22,636 bases of DNA from Silene noctiflora (Eukaryota > Streptophyta > Magnoliopsida > Caryophyllales > Caryophyllaceae): contig VHZZ01000032.1 of NCBI GenBank assembly GCA_009801015.1, forward strand, positions 11,888 to 34,523, given 5' to 3'. Shown piece by piece: positions 20,829 to 22,636 of the stretch (position 1 is the first letter of the stretch; the number at the start of each line of letters is the position of its first letter). The translations under genes were made by a program, and so were the position numbers. Under the pieces are notes generated by a model, which was not told the DNA's origin, ran no database searches, and saw nothing but the letters and a program-made list of their open reading frames with translations.

Positions 20829-21434
20829 TTACCCATTTTCAAATGGGCGGGTACTGAAAACTTCTAGACGACTCGATTTCCAGTTAATCGAACTAAACTC
20901 TAAGCAAAACCAATGTGAAACAGTAAGACGACTTTTCTTGAATGGTGGGTAGTAATCATCGAACTGATTCGGGTATTTCTCGCGCCCCTTAATCTTCCTA
21001 ACTGCAATACTAGTCTTGGTGTACTTGCAAAAAGAAGATAAATGGGTGACAGAAACCAAAACTCTCTTCTTCAAATTAACAGTGGTACGAGCCACTTGAC
21101 CACGAGGAACGGAACAAATTCTTTTACGACATAGGTGCTCATTTGCATGCGACTTAACTGCTTCGAATTTAAACTGGATTATAGAAACCTTACTGGCGTA
21201 AGAAGTGTCAGAAGAAAGACGTTTCTTCTTATCCGTTTGGACGAAGCATTCCTCTTGAACCAACACTTCATCCGTAGAATCATAATCGGTTTGCAGAGTG
21301 GTTTGCATATGACAATTTGTTTCCTTTGGCAGAATTATATCCGGCAAAGGATCAGAAGTAGGAACTGCTGTTTTCCATGACGTACAGCCATAGAGAGTTC
21401 CCGACTGGATAGTTTTTGGAGAGGAGTCGAACCC
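20829..21434 (-). CDS. Unidentified open frame, 201 codons, possible last exon or gene fragment
   Basis: The frame is open from just after an in-frame TGA (21435-21437) to TAA at 20829-20831. It begins GFDSSPKTIQSGTLYGCTSW, with no ATG near the start; the first Met is in NCHMQTTL. A splice acceptor (ag) just upstream at 'atccag' or 'ttttgag' would make this a terminal exon. The product is basic and mixed in composition, with KKKR, CRKRICSVPRG and PPFKKSR clusters and no membrane segment. It reads more like protein than other open frames in the window. I do not recognise the family. To the right (its 5' side) lie about 450 bases of AT-rich DNA and a LINE, and no matching upstream exon is evident. 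A truncated gene copy is as likely as a live gene. Confidence 0.35.
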   Translation of the reverse strand, partial: GFDSSPKTIQSGTLYGCTSWKTAVPTSDPLPDIILPKETNCHMQTTLQTDYDSTDEVLVQEECFVQTDKKKRLSSDTSYASKVSIIQFKFEAVKSHANEHLCRKRICSVPRGQVARTTVNLKKRVLVSVTHLSSFCKYTKTSIAVRKIKGREKYPNQFDDYYPPFKKSRLTVSHWFCLEFSSINWKSSRLEVFSTRPFENG

Positions 21435-21441
21435 TCAAAAC

Positions 21442-21895
21442 TGGATATTTTCCTCGATAGTAATTTTTTTCTTATCATGGATCGTAATCCCGTTTGAATA
21501 AATATATTCTTTGTTGAGTTCTCCGCAACAGGGTTATAGAAGTAGATGCAAGAGATCGACCCAAAAATAAATAACGGTAAATAGATTATGTATCTGAGTT
21601 AGTTTTTGAGTTCATTCACTTAAACATTAAGCTCAAAAACTTACAATAAAACTCAAAAACATTACATATAAGCTTAATTAAATTTGAGTTTGACGTGAAA
21701 AAAAATTATAATCTAACTTATAAACTCTGATAAGCTCAGACAAAATACACATATGCTTAAAAACAACTAAAATTTGAGGTAATAAGTTTAGAAAATTTAC
21801 AAATATACTCAAAAACAAATAAAGTTTGAGGTAGTAATGTAATATGTATGTTGCTTATTTCCAGCAAGTGAGATTTCATCCTAAAATCAATTTGA
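21442..21895. other. AT-rich intergenic stretch, no gene recognised
   Basis: Contains repeated 'ctcaaaaac' and 'aagctcaaa'-type words between about 21600 and 21830, such as 'aaaacaactaaaatttgagg' and 'aaaacaaataaagtttgagg' with 'taataagttt'/'tagtaatgta' after them. This suggests a short imperfect duplication. No coding sequence is recognised. Confidence 0.45.
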
Positions 21896-22447
21896 TTTCA
21901 TCCGCCCCTCGGATGGATACTTCTCAACACTGATGGAGCATCTAAAGACAACCCAGGCCCGGCTGGATGCGGGGGTATTTTCCGTGATGAAACAGGGAAT
22001 TTTATGGATGCTTTCTATTTTTCGGGTGGGTTTTGTTCTTCGATGAAAGCTGAACTATTAGCTTTGGAAGAGGCTTGGAAAGAGCTCGTCATCTTCAAAT
22101 TGACANGCTTCTTATCCATATGGATAATTCTCCGTGTATANGCCTCATAAAAGANGATCAGCTNGTGAGNAATAATCTCCGTTGTTTGGTCAAAAAATGC
22201 AAGGATCTTATTTCCGACAATGGTTGGAAGGTGGAGTTGGANCATTGTTATAGAGAAGCAAATAGAGCCGCAGATTGGTTAGCAAATCAAGGAGTCGATT
22301 CGAGTCTCATTAAAACCTTTGTTGAGCATCCATCGCACAATCTTTGTACTATTTTACGAGAGGATATTCTAGGGGTAGCTATTCCCCGTGTAATAGCAGT
22401 TTAGTTAGTCGGGGCTTGCTCCTCTTTTGTACCCAAAAAAAAAAAAT
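21896..22447 (+). pseudogene. 5'-truncated LINE with C-terminal RNase H domain and poly(A) tail
   Basis: The reading starts FHPPLGWILLNTDGASKDNP and continues through KAELLALEEA. After a frame change it reads HLQID.LLIHMDNSPCI and YREANRAADWLANQGV, and ends VIAV with TAG at 22402-22404. This is the RNase H domain (RVT_3 type) at the C-terminus of plant non-LTR retrotransposon polyproteins. The four acidic positions are visible: Asp at 21932, Glu at 22052, Asp at 22123 and Asp at 22273. A one-base deletion near 22071-22077 shifts the frame. After the stop come 'cggggcttgctcctcttttg' and an A run (about 22435-22446), a typical LINE 3' end. Reverse transcriptase and everything upstream is missing. 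Six ambiguous bases (22106-22242) lie in this domain. No target duplication was found. Confidence 0.88.
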
Positions 22448-22542
22448 GATAAAATTATTGCACACTATGATTTAAGAGCAACCGTGGTGATTATGTTTTA
22501 AATCAAATTCGACTTCATTAAGAAGTTACATATAGTGATTAG

Positions 22543-22636
22543 CAGGGGCGGACCCACATACAATTGAGGTGTGGCAATTGCTACACCAAACGTGAAAAAA
22601 TCCTTGAGAAAAGCTTTGATTGCTACACCATTAATT
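22543..22636 (+). mobile_element. Possible hAT-type element end, cut by the window edge
   Basis: The text CAGGGGCGGACCCA followed by an AT-rich body with repeated 'ttg.tacacca' words (22576-22588 and about 22619-22630) resembles the CAGGGGCGGA-type terminus seen on plant hAT-derived MITEs. The other end and any 8-bp duplication lie outside the window, so this rests on one terminus. Confidence 0.35.

Noticed and set aside
21405..21440. tRNA-like string 'gagtcgaaccctc' resembling a T-arm
   Set aside because: No acceptor stem, anticodon arm or D-arm can be placed around it at tRNA spacing.

Overview
The window is nuclear plant DNA, almost certainly from an eudicot. It carries one intact intron-bearing gene, a plant-type actin of 377 residues with the three coding-intron positions typical of plant actins. 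The rest is AT-rich intergenic DNA full of plant transposon debris: Stowaway-type MITEs with CTCCCTCC ends and TA target duplications, MITEs with 9-bp target duplications, 5'-truncated LINE 3' ends with poly(A), a broken Ty3/gypsy integrase piece, and microsatellites. The MITE types recall Caryophyllales genomes, but that is only an impression and I do not name a species.

Layout. Positions 1-540 match the 3' UTR and downstream flank of the actin gene inside the window (7634 to about 8130), so the window opens just after a second, tandemly arranged actin copy. Positions 541-3640 hold no gene: a MITE-like inverted repeat, poly(A) tracts, a degenerate CCCGA-rich stretch and microsatellites. About 3640-3825 is the actin promoter and CT-rich leader. 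A leader intron of about 2 kb (3826-5847) contains a complete Stowaway MITE. The actin coding exons are 5859-5918, 6194-6587, 6687-7300 and 7404-7469, followed by the 3' UTR.

Positions 8131-9557 are intergenic with two small MITEs. Positions 9558-18054 are the most striking part: a diverged tandem array of about 310-bp monomers, interrupted by a roughly 1.1-kb gypsy integrase fragment. The monomers fall into recurring subtypes in the order T-A-B-C, a higher-order repeat of about 1.27 kb. Nearly every monomer keeps a palindrome-like GTGTATAATACAC box, and eight keep a CACGTG core.

Positions 18048-22636 are a transposon graveyard. They hold a second CCCGA-rich stretch, two LINE 3' ends of one family, two 97% identical MITEs, a Stowaway abutting another MITE, an unidentified 201-codon open frame on the minus strand, and the start of a probable hAT-type element at the window edge.

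Actin is the only gene with an identifiable cellular role. I found no operon-like or defence-like system. The points most worth following up are the higher-order array, the tandem actin duplication, and the ambiguous bases, which in actin all lie at fourfold-degenerate sites.
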